Assembly (NCBI GenBank): GCA_001574975.1 | Contig: KQ965870.1 | Coordinates: 31,824 to 95,823 of the forward strand | Reading direction: 5' to 3' | Source of the DNA: Gonapodya prolifera JEL478 | Taxonomy: Eukaryota > Monoblepharomycota > Monoblepharidomycetes > Monoblepharidales > Gonapodyaceae | Length of the DNA: 64,000 nucleotides | In this document: piece by piece, positions 47,636 through 59,669 of the stretch | How positions within the stretch are numbered: position 1 is the stretch's first letter | How the letters are laid out: each line of letters begins with the position of its first letter | Notes under the pieces: generated by a model | The model's database searches: none | What the model was told of the DNA's origin: nothing | The model's input: the letters and a program-made list of their open reading frames with translations, nothing else | Made by a program: the position numbers and the translations under genes

Positions 47636-47690
47636 AAAATCGGCGGACTCAAGTTTTTTTTTCGTTCAAATAACCAAACGAATGAAAATC
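47482..47690 (+). repeat. Family C dispersed repeat, copy 2
   Basis: Shares the ordered blocks of copy 1 (29530..29745): GCATGGGACGA, ACCTGGGGGTACACGGTGAC, CTCCTCGTGGCGTACC, GAACGGCTGAAGTCACCGAG and CAAATAACCAAACGAATGAA. Some spacers differ by a few bases. Confidence 0.85.
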
Positions 47691-47830
47691 ATAAGTGCCC
47701 GAACCTTTCTGAGGAAACTCGAGAGCTGTGGGAATGGGCAAATAGCCTTTTTTCGATTATGGTGATATTAATGCAGCGGAACCGATTCAATGAAGGGACT
47801 ACACTTTGGCAAGGTGTCAAATTCTAACTC

Positions 47831-48985
47831 TTAAGGTCCGGCGCTGCACGACAGAGGACCGTGTTCGGCAACCACACTCTCGCTCTCGCTATCAAGAACA
47901 AAAATCCGGAAGCTATCACCACCTCGCGCAACACGAACTACAACATGCCCTTTGGTGCTACACATATCACCAAGGAACCGTTTGTTCATCTCACAACTCA
48001 ACGGCGTCATACCGGTGGCAAAAACCTTGGTCCTCGTCTTCTGATCTGGCCAGGCTCCAAGTAAACGCTGGAGCTGCGCCATTCCAGAATGCGTATGGTG
48101 CCAGGCGGGGATAATATAGGCCTGGGCATCAAGATGCTTCACGAAGTCGGCGCCGCAGGCATCGAAATACGCGTGGTGATTGGCGAGAGCAACATCGACT
48201 TTCCCAGCGACTTTGGTGACGGCAGCCTCGATGTCCATCCAAGGATAACGACCGTCATAGGTGTCGAAGGACAGATCCCCACCGGAATAGTAACGAAAAG
48301 GACCGTACGACAATAGGGCTGCTATCGAGCATTTGTTTTCATCCGGCAGCGCTTCAGGTGGCAGGGAGCTAAGGTCTGGGAAGGTTGAACGGCTTTCTTC
48401 GCCGTTGCCTGTCCACACCCAACCGTTGGCAGCGATTGTCCGAAACGAGAATGTCGGATAATCCTGAGGCGATTTCAATGTAATTTGTCTCTCCGAACCA
48501 ACATCTACCTCGGCGACATGGCGCCCAGCTTGCTGTCTGGCACGAAGCCAAGCAACGTAGTTGGCTGCGAAGGGTGCCGCAAGGGGTGGCCGCAACCCGT
48601 ACTCTGGGTAGGCGCGGTCAATCACGAGCGTTGCTGGTATCAGATGGTCCACATCGCTGAGCCCCGTAAGTTGGAAACCGTCTCCGCTCGCCGACTTGTC
48701 GGAATGGACATCGCCGACGTGATCGGGGTGCACGTGGGTAGCGATCATATAGTCCAGTGACTTACAGTCACCATGGTGCATTGCATAGCGAGCCACTCGT
48801 TGACCATGCCGGCGCGAACCTTCCGGGCGAGTTTCATCGAGATCCTCTTTGCCATTTCCGCAATCGAGCAAGATGGTCGTCCCGTCAGGGCATTTGATGA
48901 ATGTTGCGCTCCCGCATTTGGTGTCGATGTGGTGGATGTCTAGAGTGCCTGAGGTCCACGGTGATAGTGTTGTCGATTCGGCCAT
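47831..48985 (-). CDS. Metallo-beta-lactamase-fold hydrolase (intronless)
   Basis: A single uninterrupted frame of 384 residues from ATG 48985. The metallo-beta-lactamase core is clear: GSATFIKCPDGTTILLDCGN (beta-strand pair and Asp turn), the metal motif THVHPDHVGD (HxHxDH), YSGGDLSFDTYDG with the later Asp ligand, and VALANHHAYFDACG. The C-terminal region has YIIPAWHHTHSGMAQLQRLL. The layout resembles ComEC/Rec2-type or related bacterial MBL-fold hydrolases rather than fungal glyoxalase II or RNase Z. Lack of introns among intron-rich neighbours and the bacterial look suggest horizontal acquisition; this is inference. The substrate is unknown. No signal peptide is seen. Confidence 0.85.
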   Translation of the reverse strand: MAESTTLSPWTSGTLDIHHIDTKCGSATFIKCPDGTTILLDCGNGKEDLDETRPEGSRRHGQRVARYAMHHGDCKSLDYMIATHVHPDHVGDVHSDKSASGDGFQLTGLSDVDHLIPATLVIDRAYPEYGLRPPLAAPFAANYVAWLRARQQAGRHVAEVDVGSERQITLKSPQDYPTFSFRTIAANGWVWTGNGEESRSTFPDLSSLPPEALPDENKCSIAALLSYGPFRYYSGGDLSFDTYDGRYPWMDIEAAVTKVAGKVDVALANHHAYFDACGADFVKHLDAQAYIIPAWHHTHSGMAQLQRLLGAWPDQKTRTKVFATGMTPLSCEMNKRFLGDMCSTKGHVVVRVARGGDSFRIFVLDSESESVVAEHGPLSCSAGP

Positions 48986-49690
48986 TTGCGCACCTGCATT
49001 CGGACGAGTACCAAATGATGCAGCGTCTCGCTTGGGAACTTCGTATTCACCTTTACAATGACCGAGTTCCGTTGGTGGAGGGTAGCACGTGCGGTACAGA
49101 TGTCATACATTGGGCGAATAAAGCCGATCCACAATTATGTTGCTCAGCCAGTCATTCCGGTGGCTTTCGTCCTTCGTTGAGCTTCGCGGAGCGGATTGAT
49201 GCGCAAAATCGAGTGTCAATCACCTGTTTTGAATCATACAGAGACTTTTTGTGTATTCCCTCTCGTTATCGTTTTCGCCGAATGGTCCTTACACCAATAA
49301 ATGCCAGTAATTCGTACGCTTCGCCTCACTTTGTGCTCTTGCACGCAACAGAAATCTAATGAGTCGAAGTTTCACCTTCGTCATTCCTTGCAGCTCGCGT
49401 CTACATCAAAAGCACCTGATGCGTGGACAATTTGATGCATCTTGCGAGCTCACTTCCCGTTTTCCGCAAAAGCATCAGAAATGCAATAATAAATCATCTC
49501 AGCACATCATTTGCAGGGAGGGACAAATAAACACATGTTTCTTGCTTGCAGACGCCTCCGAGCAGAGCGAGCCATGTGGTATCCTGAGCAACATTCCCCT
49601 TCTGGTGCAGATCGCAAGCTCGGTGTTAGGGGACGTATATTGTCGAACTCCCGAAATTCAATACCAAAGAACAAAGAAGTGCAGTTCTGA
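48986..49690. other. Intergenic stretch
   Basis: About 705 bases between the alpha/beta hydrolase 3' end and the MBL start. No gene or known repeat was recognised. Confidence 0.4.
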
Positions 49691-51275
49691 TTACAAAGCG
49701 TAGTTCAGCTGGGTACCGAACGTATTTACGACAGGGGAGACAAACGTCTCCGCATATTCAACCTTGGCAGCGCCGCCGTGTTGTTGGCGAAGGCGTTTTC
49801 CAAGAATTCGATGTATGAAACTCTCCCGCCGTACACAATCCCATCGTGTGAAAGGTCGGGGTAAACGTGGTGAGCAATCTTGCTCGCTGGATTCGCTTTG
49901 ACGTTGCCTCGAGCAGCAGACGCCGATCCTTCCACACCAACCAAAACCGTCACCGACTGAAGAAATGATCAGCATTGGGCCACCGAGCTTTCTTGTTCCC
50001 CCGTTTGGCTGAATGCGTCGTGACCACTCCGCTACCACGTCATTCAAACCGTCCAATCAGAGTTCCGACGCATTTTGGCCTGCTGTGACGTAGAGACACG
50101 CTGTGTAGCAGCCCCCTTGCCAGAGAAGCCGGTGAATAACCTTGCCCTTCTCCGTTAGGTATGTCTCCAGGTTATTCGATTTGTTGAGCTTCGCGGCGGA
50201 TTGGATTGAGAAAAAAGAGTAATAGCTCCAACCGTCAGCTGGTGTTACGATTTGACCGGTCGTGCGTGGTGCGGGATCAGAGCTCTGGGGAATGACCGCA
50301 AGACCGTCCATAACGTTCGGTTGCACGTAGGTAGTGTTGTCGATGACAGCGGTGAACAGGGAAGGGGCTATCGGAACACTGCCTAGGAAACCGCCAACCG
50401 GTCGTTCACCCTCGGCTTCGTTGACCTGAAGAAGCATGCCAAAGTTTTAATACCAGTCTATTGCGCTAATCCGCTGCTCTTCATCCTCAACATACGTACA
50501 TACCACGCCACCATAGCACCTTCCGAGTGTCCCACACAAGCCCAAGTTTGGCGATCGGACTCTTCCTCATGGCCACCACTGAGTAAGACGCGTCGTCGGC
50601 ATGGGGAACGCCGGCCTCGTAGTCAAGCTGCGTGTCGGATGCGAGCCCCGCGTAGTCGGGCCTATGACAGCAAAGCCCGAGTTGGCGAGTTCAAAGACTC
50701 CTTCGAAATCGTAGCATCGTAGATCGGCGTAGAGTTGTGGCGCAAGTCGCGAGTGACGCCCGCGGTACAGTGCGTCCGACCACCGAGCGAATTTTGGAAG
50801 TGTTGTTGCCAGACACTTTGGAGGCTGCGTAGTACGGAAGCGGCGCGAATCCGGTGGCGGGAACGGGTACTTTGTTGATGTCAAGCGAAACATACATGTA
50901 TCTAAATTCAGAAAGTGATGACGACTGAGTTCGTCCATCGACGGTGCGAGTCGAAAGATGTAAGGCACACCTGAACAAAGTGAGAGATGGCGGGTAGGCG
51001 TACTGAGCGTCCAGCGATGACCGCCTGATTTGCTCGAACTTGAGCAAGTCACCAGGTTTGGGCGAGTTGCTGGAGATGTTCGCGGGAGTCTTATAGAACG
51101 CAGATGCCGTGACATTCACTCCAGTGCGGACATTGAAAAGATTGAACCCAGTGGCGTATGCGTCGCGGATGTCTTTGAACCGATCTCCATTTTGACGTGC
51201 GAGGAGTGGAATGGACGACACGCCCTGGAAGAGTGCGGCAGTGACCGCGAGTGCAAGGGCTGGAATGAGACGCAT
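49691..51275 (-). CDS. Secreted alpha/beta hydrolase
   Basis: ATG 51275 opens a signal peptide (MRLIPALALAVTAALFQGVS) that predicts secretion. The mature protein shows the alpha/beta hydrolase order: oxyanion-side strand YVSLDINKVPVPATGFAPLP, the segment FEGVFELANSGFAVIGP, and the nucleophile elbow GHSEG in WACVGHSEGAMVAWYV (about 50520-50560). Downstream exons contain VGGFLGSVPIAPSLFTAVID and a C-terminal segment with VYPDLSHDGIVYGG, which may hold the catalytic His. Possible N-glycosylation sites occur (NVTA, NNTS). Exons are short and the frame changes near 49740-49950 were not fully resolved, so the 3' end (49691 or 49726) is uncertain. It may act as an esterase or lipase; the substrate is unknown. 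Confidence 0.75.
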
Positions 51276-51739
51276 TGATAAAACAGCGACAAAGGCTCCC
51301 GAGGCTGTCTATATGTATTGGAGAGGTAAACGGGGACCCATTCTCAACGGCGGTGGACACTTCCTGAGGGACCCCCCATCCCTGTGACCTGCGTAGTTCC
51401 TCAATCAAATAACGTCACATATAGATGGTGAGGAATTTATGTGCGCAATTTCCTCTTGCAAATGTTTCCAGAGAGACCTGGGCTTCCTTTTCGTTGTACA
51501 ATCGGCAGAGGTGTCGGGAACGTAATCTTATCCCTTGAATTCCGAGGTCTTAGGTTGGGTCTCAACTTTCCCTTGTGACCAGTCTGCTACACCAGTCCCC
51601 CAGATCTGCGTCGCATCGGTTCGAGAGTTTATGTTCGAGTTCATTATCGTTCGCCTTGTGGACACCGCGCGTCCCACCTCATAATCAGAGTACATCCATA
51701 TTGTTTGATTATGATGGTACACATCGTTATTAAAGACTT
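51276..51739. other. Intergenic stretch
   Basis: About 460 bases between two leftward genes; no feature recognised. Confidence 0.4.
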
Positions 51740-53596
51740 TCACAACTTCCCCTTTGCCCCACTGCTCGCCTCCGGCTCTGGCGCAACCTCCACCATGAGC
51801 TTGCCAGTATTCCCGCCCGTCCAGAGAAGGTTGAGCGCCGAAGGGGCGTTCTCGATCCTGAAAGATAAGTTGGGTCTGAGTGACGCCCCGACGTTCGCGG
51901 AAATGCACGAGGAGTGAACGTACCCCTGCACAACCGTCACTACGTTTTCGACCTTGCCCTCTTTGAGCCACTGGATAAGCTGGCGCCGCCATTCGGGGAA
52001 CTTGTGGGCCCAGTATACCACCTACGGTTTTTCCAGTTGTGTGAGACTATGACTTCCCGGGATGACTGTGGTAGATCGACGGAGTCAACATACCACAAAT
52101 CCGTGCATTTTTGCCTGGGCTACAATCAGCCTGAGATAATTTCTTGGCCCAGTAGCGGTCCCAAAGTCGTTGTCTGGGCGTGGAGACTTTCAGTACGAGC
52201 GGTGCTTTCGCGATGAATCCGATGACGTACAGTTGGAAATGCCCCCGCACAGGACAATGTGTGCGTTCCGGGCAAGGTTCTCGAGGCAGAGTTCGAGAAT
52301 GGTTCCCCCGCTAGGTGGTGCACGTATGTGTCATAGCGTTTGCATCGGTGGAACGGGGAAACTTACACACTGGCGAGGTCGAAGAGAGGTATGAACTAAA
52401 AGTCCTGCTCGGAAGTCGCAAAGACAGCCGTCCACTCACTTATCAAAGTACTCGTCGATTCCGCCCTTGCCGACAGTAGCTTTCAAGTCCTTTGCAAAAG
52501 TGGCGGACTTGTCTGAACACCGCAACCCGTCAGTAACGCTCATTCTACTCGATAAACATCTAGAGTTAGCGTACAGTTGAGTGCCACGTCCAGCCCGACC
52601 GAGTTCTTGAGCCAAGAGCACTTGTCTGTGATGGTTACCCACAGTGATACATGAGTTCACGTCGGGTACCTTGCTGTGGGAACAAAGCTCACCTTCACCC
52701 CCGGCAATACCGATGACGCGGCATCCGAGGACGCGCTTGTAGATCATTGCTGCGACGGAACCGGTGGCACCCTGTGAGAGCCTGTGTTGAGACTCACGAT
52801 TCTTCTCGCCGACCGAAAGGAACGTTCGAAACGTACCGCGGCGCCTGAAACGACGACGGTAGATCCAGGCTTGAGCTCTCCAGTCTTTGCTTTGCCGATT
52901 TCGAAGATGCCGCACATTGCTGTGAGCTGGGGGTGTCCGACGGTGCGGTACCGTGCATCAGCGCATGTGCAGTACAAATCACATGAAGTGTCATAGACTT
53001 ACGCCCGTCACGCCAAGAATGGCGATGGAATCCTTGAGGGTCACTCCTTCACCGCGATCCGTTTTGGTGATTCCCTTGGCCTTCTCAATAGAGTACTCCT
53101 GCCATCCACCGTTGGACTGGACCCAGTCGCCGGGCGCAAACTGCGGGTCCTTTGAGTGGACGACCACACCACTTGTCCAACAACGCATCACTTGCCCGGG
53201 CTGGAGCGGCGGAATGTACGAGTTCGGATCCGGGGTCATCCAACTGGTGGAGATGGGCGAGGGGGAGAGTTATCATAGTGAAGTATGGAATGGAGTTGAG
53301 CCGGAGGGAATGGGATGGAAGCAGAGAATCAACTCACCCTCGCATTGTTGGGTCTGTCCATGAGACGAAAAGAAGATGAGCGGACAATCACATCGTACCC
53401 TTACCCATCTAAGTGAAGTCGCCAAGTAGCACTCACCGAGGGACAGGTAGATGTTTTTGATGAGAACTTCTCCATCCTTGAGTTCGTTGCGCAGCGGTCT
53501 GACGACTGTCTGGAATGTTTTCTGGGGGTCTGGGACTCCGTTTCCGGGTCTCTTCGCAAACAGCACTTGCTTCTGGTTAGCGGGAAGAGCAGACAT
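51740..53596 (-). CDS. NADPH-dependent medium-chain dehydrogenase/reductase (PTGR/CurA-like)
   Basis: A zinc-independent quinone/enone reductase of the medium-chain superfamily, similar to leukotriene B4 dehydrogenase and curcumin reductase. ATG 53596 begins MSALPANQKQVLFAKRP. Two introns assemble YLSLDPTMRGWMTPDPNSY, the family hallmark SLDPxMRGWM. Then come GQVMRCWTSGVVVHSKDP, APGDWVQSNGGWQEY, SIAILGVTG, PGSTVVVSGAA joined to GATGSVAAMIYKRVLG (nucleotide-binding loop), VIGIAGG, and NIVLCGGISNYN-like AHIVLCGGISNYN. The C-terminus is WAHKFPEWRRQLIQWLKEG, then FENAPSALNLLWTGGNTGKL-like residues, and the stop at 51740. Around nine introns interrupt it. It probably reduces alpha,beta-unsaturated carbonyls in the cytosol. 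Confidence 0.88.
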
Positions 53597-54196
53597 TGCA
53601 GAATTCTGTCGCAGGCTCTGCAGCCGATTCCGATGTCTGATTTCGATGCTGCGGTCGTTCGGCCCCAACGACCAACCGCCGACCAACTCCCACCAGATTA
53701 CAGTCAGGAGAGGCAGAGCAGGAGTTCAAAACGTGGTCATTTACTCAGCATGTGATTGTGCAGAGAGACCTTGCCTCTGTTTTGGCTGCTCACACTCTCG
53801 AGTTCCCAACAGATACGAATGCATGTCATCTGCCGGGAATGGCTGGAGTAGACAGCACATCTCAGCGACGACAATAGAAAGAGTAAAAGGAAAGAAGGGG
53901 CGCGGGAGAGAGGGCCCTCATTGTAGTTCAATAGACTGCTTCAACGCCCTTTGGAGAAGAAAATCAGTGACAATAGCTATTCTAGAGTTCCCAGAAACAC
54001 GATACATCGTATTAAATGCACCTCCAGTTGCATTAGACTCCGATACAGCCTTCGGGTCATGGTGCCTGCAGCGTAAAGATGACGCAAAAAGACAACACCG
54101 AAAAATGTGCAAAATTTCAAGCCGAACCATGAAGCTTTATGTAGCTTTATGCACCCTGCGATTTTTCGGCCATAGGGACCAGGGTTGAGAACGTGA
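53597..54196. other. Divergent intergenic region
   Basis: About 600 bases upstream of the dehydrogenase gene. Open frames here are short and unsupported. Confidence 0.35.
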
Positions 54197-56479
54197 ATGG
54201 TTCAGTGTTGCCAGTTGAGTGACCACGGTGTTCATTCCACAGGAACAGCAGTTCGAACCAATCGTTGGCTAGTTGCACTTCGTTTCGTTCCAGGGGGGCT
54301 GGACAGGATGCCTCAGACCCAAGGTTCGTTGCTGACGCTCTGCTTGCACCTTGTGTCGACAAATGGTAGAGTCGGCATCCCTTCCGTTGCTAATCCCACT
54401 ACCTCTTCATGGATCCCATACCCCGTAAAATCGACGACACCCTCGCACCGTATTACGCTACTTCCGCGTGGTTTCGTTGGGTCCCCTGATGGCACCGACG
54501 AACCTCCTCCCGCCCTTCCCCCCCTCGTGCCTCACCGGTTCACCAATGGCACTCTTGGACGAACTACGGAAACATCTGGACGCTCTATCCTATCACAGTG
54601 GAACCTGCTGGCAGTGGTCTCGTTGTGCCCGGAATTGGTTCTTCTGTGGAACAGTTGAAAGCGGGCGCGAAACGTGGTCGAGAGAAGACTGAGAGCTCCT
54701 TAGAACGGGTACGTCGTCTCCAAGAAATTTTGCGAGGAACAGTATTGCACGCTTATATGTATTCTTATTGACGGGGATCCTTCAACGTCCGACTCATGGC
54801 TGGATGAAGCCCATCAAACTTTATCGCAACGATGAATCTGGCCCATCGGTCATTGCACCAACACCCCGCACCGCCGTCACCGCGCCGACATTCGGACTCT
54901 TCAACTTTTCCTCGATCACCAATCCTATCGACACCCCCCCGCGACCCAACTCCGCCCCCGCTGTCGATGCATCTGTCATCGGCCGGACCGTGGAGGAGCG
55001 GTTTCTGCACGGCGGTGGACCCGTCGCCGGTATCGAGTACGTCTGGCACTCGGATGCGGCGACCGCGGCAGAAACAGCGGGAACAATGCTCAGATCTCCG
55101 AAGCATGGTGTCGCAGGTGGAAACGACGATATGGATGTGGATGACTCCTCGTGTGGTAAGTACTCACCTGATCCGCATGACTGTGAGAAAGGCGTGGCAG
55201 CTGGATCAGGTCACCTACCTCAACGGCGGGTGGATTATCATGCCCCCAATGCGGGTGGACAACATCAATCTGCACCGCTCAATGAAAGTTTACACTTCTC
55301 ATTAACCTGTACGCATAATCTCCCCCCTCCTTACGTATCCACACAACAGCAGCTCCAAGTTCTGATCGACCGAACCCCCGGCCATTCTTCGCCTTGAACG
55401 TTCAAGTTGCCGACTCCATAACGAACGATAGTTACGACTCGTCCCGACCAGAATCTATGGGGACGATGCTTCGCAGCCAGGTCTTGGGGAGTGATCCTGA
55501 CGGGGCAAGGATCGCCCCAGAGTTCCCTCTCATCTTTGGATTTCCTCCACATAAAAACGTCTCTCTCTCTCGCCCGTCCCTATCCCGCCAATCCCTTTCC
55601 CGCTACTCTCTCTCGCGCTATTCTTTGTCCCGATCGGGTGCGTCCTCGGGAATGGAATTGGATTCCCCGACCATGTTGCTCCCACCCTCGCGGAACGGCG
55701 AAGACTACCGTTCGCTCCCCCGACCCAACTCCACGAGCCCACCGCCGCCTACCGAGAACTATGGATGGTCGCGGGCGGGCGTCGGGTGGGTCTTGGGACG
55801 ACCGGCGACTCTGGACAAGAATAGGGACAGTGAGGTTGGAAAGGAGTTGAAAATGGACTATCAAAGAGAGCTACAGGAGAAGAGCATCCCAAGCTCGGCA
55901 ATGGAGGATGATGAGGTGGTGACAGGGACCGACGACACCTACACGACGGTTGTGTCGTTCTCGCCGGAGGTATACAATGCTGCAATGTCACTCTCAGGTG
56001 ATATTCAGCTGGACGAGGATGACACCTCGACACTGCTTTTGCCCTCGCCAAATAGTGATTTTGATTTTGACATGATGACATCTCAAGGTCGCGCGACGAT
56101 GAAGCGGCTCTCTTCCAAACATCGGGTGCAGACCGAACCCTTTCAAACCCCTTTATCCAACGATTCGACAGACTTTTTGCACGTTTCTGATACCAGAGAG
56201 TATCGAGAGCGCTCGCTGAGCCCGGACGCAAACTTTCAAACGTTGCCAAGGATGACAGGACACAGGAGTCTCGCGAGGAGGAAGGAGGACGTGAGCGCGG
56301 ATGGATATCAACAGGATCTTCTTGGCGGTGGGAATTCATCGCAGCGCGCGGGGCCATCTGCATCCGCCCCACCACAATACCCTGTGGGCTGGCCTCCACC
56401 ACACTCGATTCAGCTGGAAAACAGACAGAAGATTACGACGCGTGATATCATGAGGCAGAAGTTATCGGGAGCGTTCTAG
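54197..56479 (+). CDS. Hypothetical low-complexity protein
   Basis: I do not recognise this gene. The best-supported part is 54796-56479: an exon with KPIKLYRNDESGP and FGLFNFSSITNPID, a junction near 55155, and a long C-terminal frame ending QKITTRDIMRQKLSGAF at 56479. A striking run of SLSR pentapeptides (55558-55640) and Ser/Pro/Asp-rich disorder dominate it. Upstream, 54590-54720 contains a plausible exon, NIWTLYPITVEPAGSGLVVP then SVEQLKAGAKRGREKTESS, that may belong to the same gene. The true start was not found and could lie anywhere between 54197 and 54796. Phosphorylation-prone Ser/Arg content suggests a regulatory protein, but nothing firm can be said. Confidence 0.4.
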
Positions 56480-56806
56480 TGATCACACTGAGAAGAGGGC
56501 TATATCTGTGGATTGGAGAACGTTAGGATTCTTTGAGTTCACAAATTCTTGGGACAATGTTGACATGGCTGGGTACAGTTGATGTATGATGTGATTATGT
56601 TGTTATTAAACTCCTGGCGATGAAAATAAATTCTTTTCTCTTGCACATCTTCTACTTTGCACAATCGTCGTTCGTTTTCGGGAAAAGTGCATTCGAATTC
56701 GACATGTAGAACGAGACCTCGTGGACGCACTGGCCGGATCAGAAGGCGCCCAACTGCATAACGGGTTTGGTATGTACTTTTTGCCACATTCGACAGAATA
56801 TAATAA
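56480..56806. other. Convergent intergenic region
   Basis: About 327 bases between the converging hypothetical gene and PGM2-like gene. AT-rich 3' UTR-like sequence with AATAAA near 56625. Confidence 0.45.
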
Positions 56807-59572
56807 TCAACCTTTGCGATCTTCAATGTCCCACTTTCTCCATTGCACGAGATCTTCTCGGATTGCTTCCACGACAATGTCGACAAAGTCCTCCACAGCA
56901 GCTCGTGCTTCGGCCCTTTTCCCTGGCGGTGCTGCATCTCCCCATCCCTCGACGTAGTACTTCAGTTTTGGCTCCGTTCCACTTGTGCGTAGTGTCACCC
57001 AGCCGGTAAAGCCACCGGGCGCCGTAAGGCCAAACGTTATCATCTGAGTAGACCTGGAGGTGGGGAGAGTAGGAAGGTGGTCGGGGGTGGCGGAATCGTA
57101 CGGTTCAGTCAAATCACGAATTCGAGTGACGGTGAGCGGGACGGAAGGTCGAGATGGTGCGACTATAACGGCGGGATATGAGGGATTACGCATCATCTGA
57201 ACGAATTTAATGTAATGTTTACCCGAGCAAAGGAGCGGCACAAACATTGATCTGCCTCACATACCTGTTCTCCAGTCTTCATCCAGTCTTCAACATGACC
57301 ACCAAATCTCATTCGGTCGCATATCTTGGTCATCTTTATAGGATCATGGCAAACAAAGTAGGACGTCTTCGACACGAAGTCCCCATACCTGATGCAATTT
57401 CAGTCATGATAACGCCTAATCACCAACTGTGCTACTCACTTTGCATATAGCCCGTCAAGATAGTCGCCAGCTCCCAATCCCTTGTTCTCAAGCTGTACTG
57501 CAAGCTCAGCAAATGTGGCAAGGGCGGAGACTCCATCCTAAGTCATTATAGAACTGAGAAATGCAAGCTGACGCACGACATCTCCCGTATCCACCTTATC
57601 TCTAACGAACCGCGATCCACACATAAATCCGATGGCTTCCTCATAAGCAAACACTACTTCACGACCTTCAGCTTCCAGTTCCACCACACGATTCCCGATC
57701 CACTTGAATCCCGTGAGTGTCTCGTGGTATTCCACTCCCTCCACTTGACAGAGTTGAGAGAGCAGGCGAGATGACACAGCAGTAGCTAGGAACGCGGGAA
57801 CTGCAATTTTTCGATCAATGACAAAGTTGCTTCTCGGTTTCTGATAAATCGAGTGTCGTAAGGCACACTTACCTTTTTTGCTAGACTTGGACTGTCGCCA
57901 TTTCTCGAGAGAGTAAGCTGCCAAAATACATCCTACGAAATCCGAATCAAATAATCGGGAAAAGAAGCTCTTCTGTGACTGAGGTAACGAACCAATCTGA
58001 TTCCCGCTGTACACCACCCAATCTCCCCCTCGCTTCTCGGCTACTGCCAATCGATCAGCATCGGGGTCATTGGCCACAATATACTTTCTGTCACCCGTGC
58101 TTCGGTCTGCGACCTCCATGGCCAACTTTAACGCTCCTTTACCCTCCTCTGGGTTCGGATACGCCACTGTTGGGAAGTCCGGATCGGGCGAGTTTTGAAG
58201 GGGAACCAAATATGGCATTGTTGAAGACACAGGAAAGTTGAAGACTCGAAGTGCGCGAAGAGCGTACGGGCTTCCGACCCCGTGCATAGGTGTGTAGGTA
58301 ATAGAAAGTGATTTGGGGGGTTCTGCATTAGCTTGGCTGAAGGATTTTGTGAGAGGTATGAGGCGTAAAAATGATTTAATGACGAAAATGTTGCGGAATC
58401 ACCTTTGCGTGCATAGTCCAGCCACCTCCTCAAAGTATGCTTCGGTAGCAGCCTCGTAAACATCCTCCACAAACCCATCCTTTCCACGGGAGAGCTCCAG
58501 CGCGACCCTTGATTCATCCCAAACAGTTGAAAATGGGACGGGACCAGTTTTCGTTTCCTTGTCTTCGGCTGTGGCCGATGGCAAGTGCCGCTCCCAAGGT
58601 ACGAGGTTCTCAAGAATATACTTTGAGACATGTGAGTCGACAGGTGCTACTATCTGACATGCGTTAGCCGCATATAACTTGTATCCATTATCGGCAGCAG
58701 GGTTGTGGGAGGCGGTGATCATGATACCTATTTTCGAGAGCTAGCGTAACCGGCGAGAACGGAAAGACCCGAAGGGTATCGGTGTAACGACAAAGGACGA
58801 CTCACCGGCAGACGCATTTTGCTTTTTGACAACAAATGGAACCATTGGCGTGTGTACGTAAGTTGGACTCTTCCCACTTCCGAACCACAAGACCCGAAAA
58901 CCTCTGAACAGGAAACAGGCCGCAGAGAGGCGCGCGAACCGAAAGCTTCCATGTCGGTGGTCGTGACCGATAACAACAGTAGGATTCGATAGCGTTTTAG
59001 GAAGACTGAGCAGGTAAGAAGCAAGACCTTGGCTGGCTTGTATCACAGTGAGGTCTAAGACGACGTCAAGATATCAATTGCCTTCGCGAGTGCCAAGCAT
59101 AACAGATGATCGTGATTACCGTTCATGCGCGAGTACCCAGGACCCATAGCAGCGCGCAGTCCTAGATTTTGTATTTGGTTGTTTGAGGATATGAATTAAT
59201 ATGACTTTCATGAATAACGTAGTTTTCCTCATTCGAACTGACCAGCAGTTCCAAATTGAAGCCTATTTCTGAGAAGAGACTCAAGAGACTTCGAGTCATT
59301 GGCGTCAACTAGCTTTTGAATGTACCCCCGGTTTGACGCATTCTGTGTTTATGGAAGCAGGTAGACGTAGAGATTTGGATGAGAGATGGCCACATTCAGA
59401 AGAGTAGCAATTGGAGCTTTTGGTCCCGATTGAAAGCATATTTGGTCATCACCCCATCAATCAGTTGTCTTGAGCCATCAGCCGGTCCCAGTAAAGCCAA
59501 GCGCAAGGAAATAATATCGACCTTATCCAGAGAGACGTACTCCAGCGCGATGGACACGATATCACGATCCAT
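56807..59572 (-). CDS. Phosphoglucomutase-2 / phosphopentomutase (PGM2 family)
   Basis: Cytosolic alpha-D-phosphohexomutase of the PGM2/Prm15 type, interconverting ribose-1- and ribose-5-phosphate and glucose phosphates. ATG 59572 gives [18 protein letters not shown] noncanonical-looking donor (GTCGAT) joins it in phase to [16 protein letters not shown] and RLQFGTAG, then [13 protein letters not shown]. Catalytic motifs are all present: the phosphoserine loop [16 protein letters not shown], the metal loop [14 protein letters not shown], the sugar loop [17 protein letters not shown], and the phosphate-binding [14 protein letters not shown] near the C-terminus. The stop is at 56807. About ten introns interrupt it. 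The size fits the family (about 600 residues). Its start lies only about 100 bases downstream of the Fanzor stop codon on the same strand. Confidence 0.93.
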
Positions 59573-59669
59573 CGGTAGTCGTACAAAAATTAAAGACTGA
59601 GGCCGTTACTCATGTAAGGCCCGGGCTATGAAGCACCCTTTGGAATGGATGCACCGACATTGCTGAAAG
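59573..59669 (-). other. Short spacer between Fanzor stop and PGM2 start; candidate guide-RNA region
   Basis: Ninety-seven bases. In TnpB and Fanzor loci the guide (omega/f) RNA overlaps the end of the nuclease gene and its 3' flank, so this spacer plus the last part of the nuclease exon is where such an RNA would lie. No secondary structure was established here; this is inference from family layout. Confidence 0.3.
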
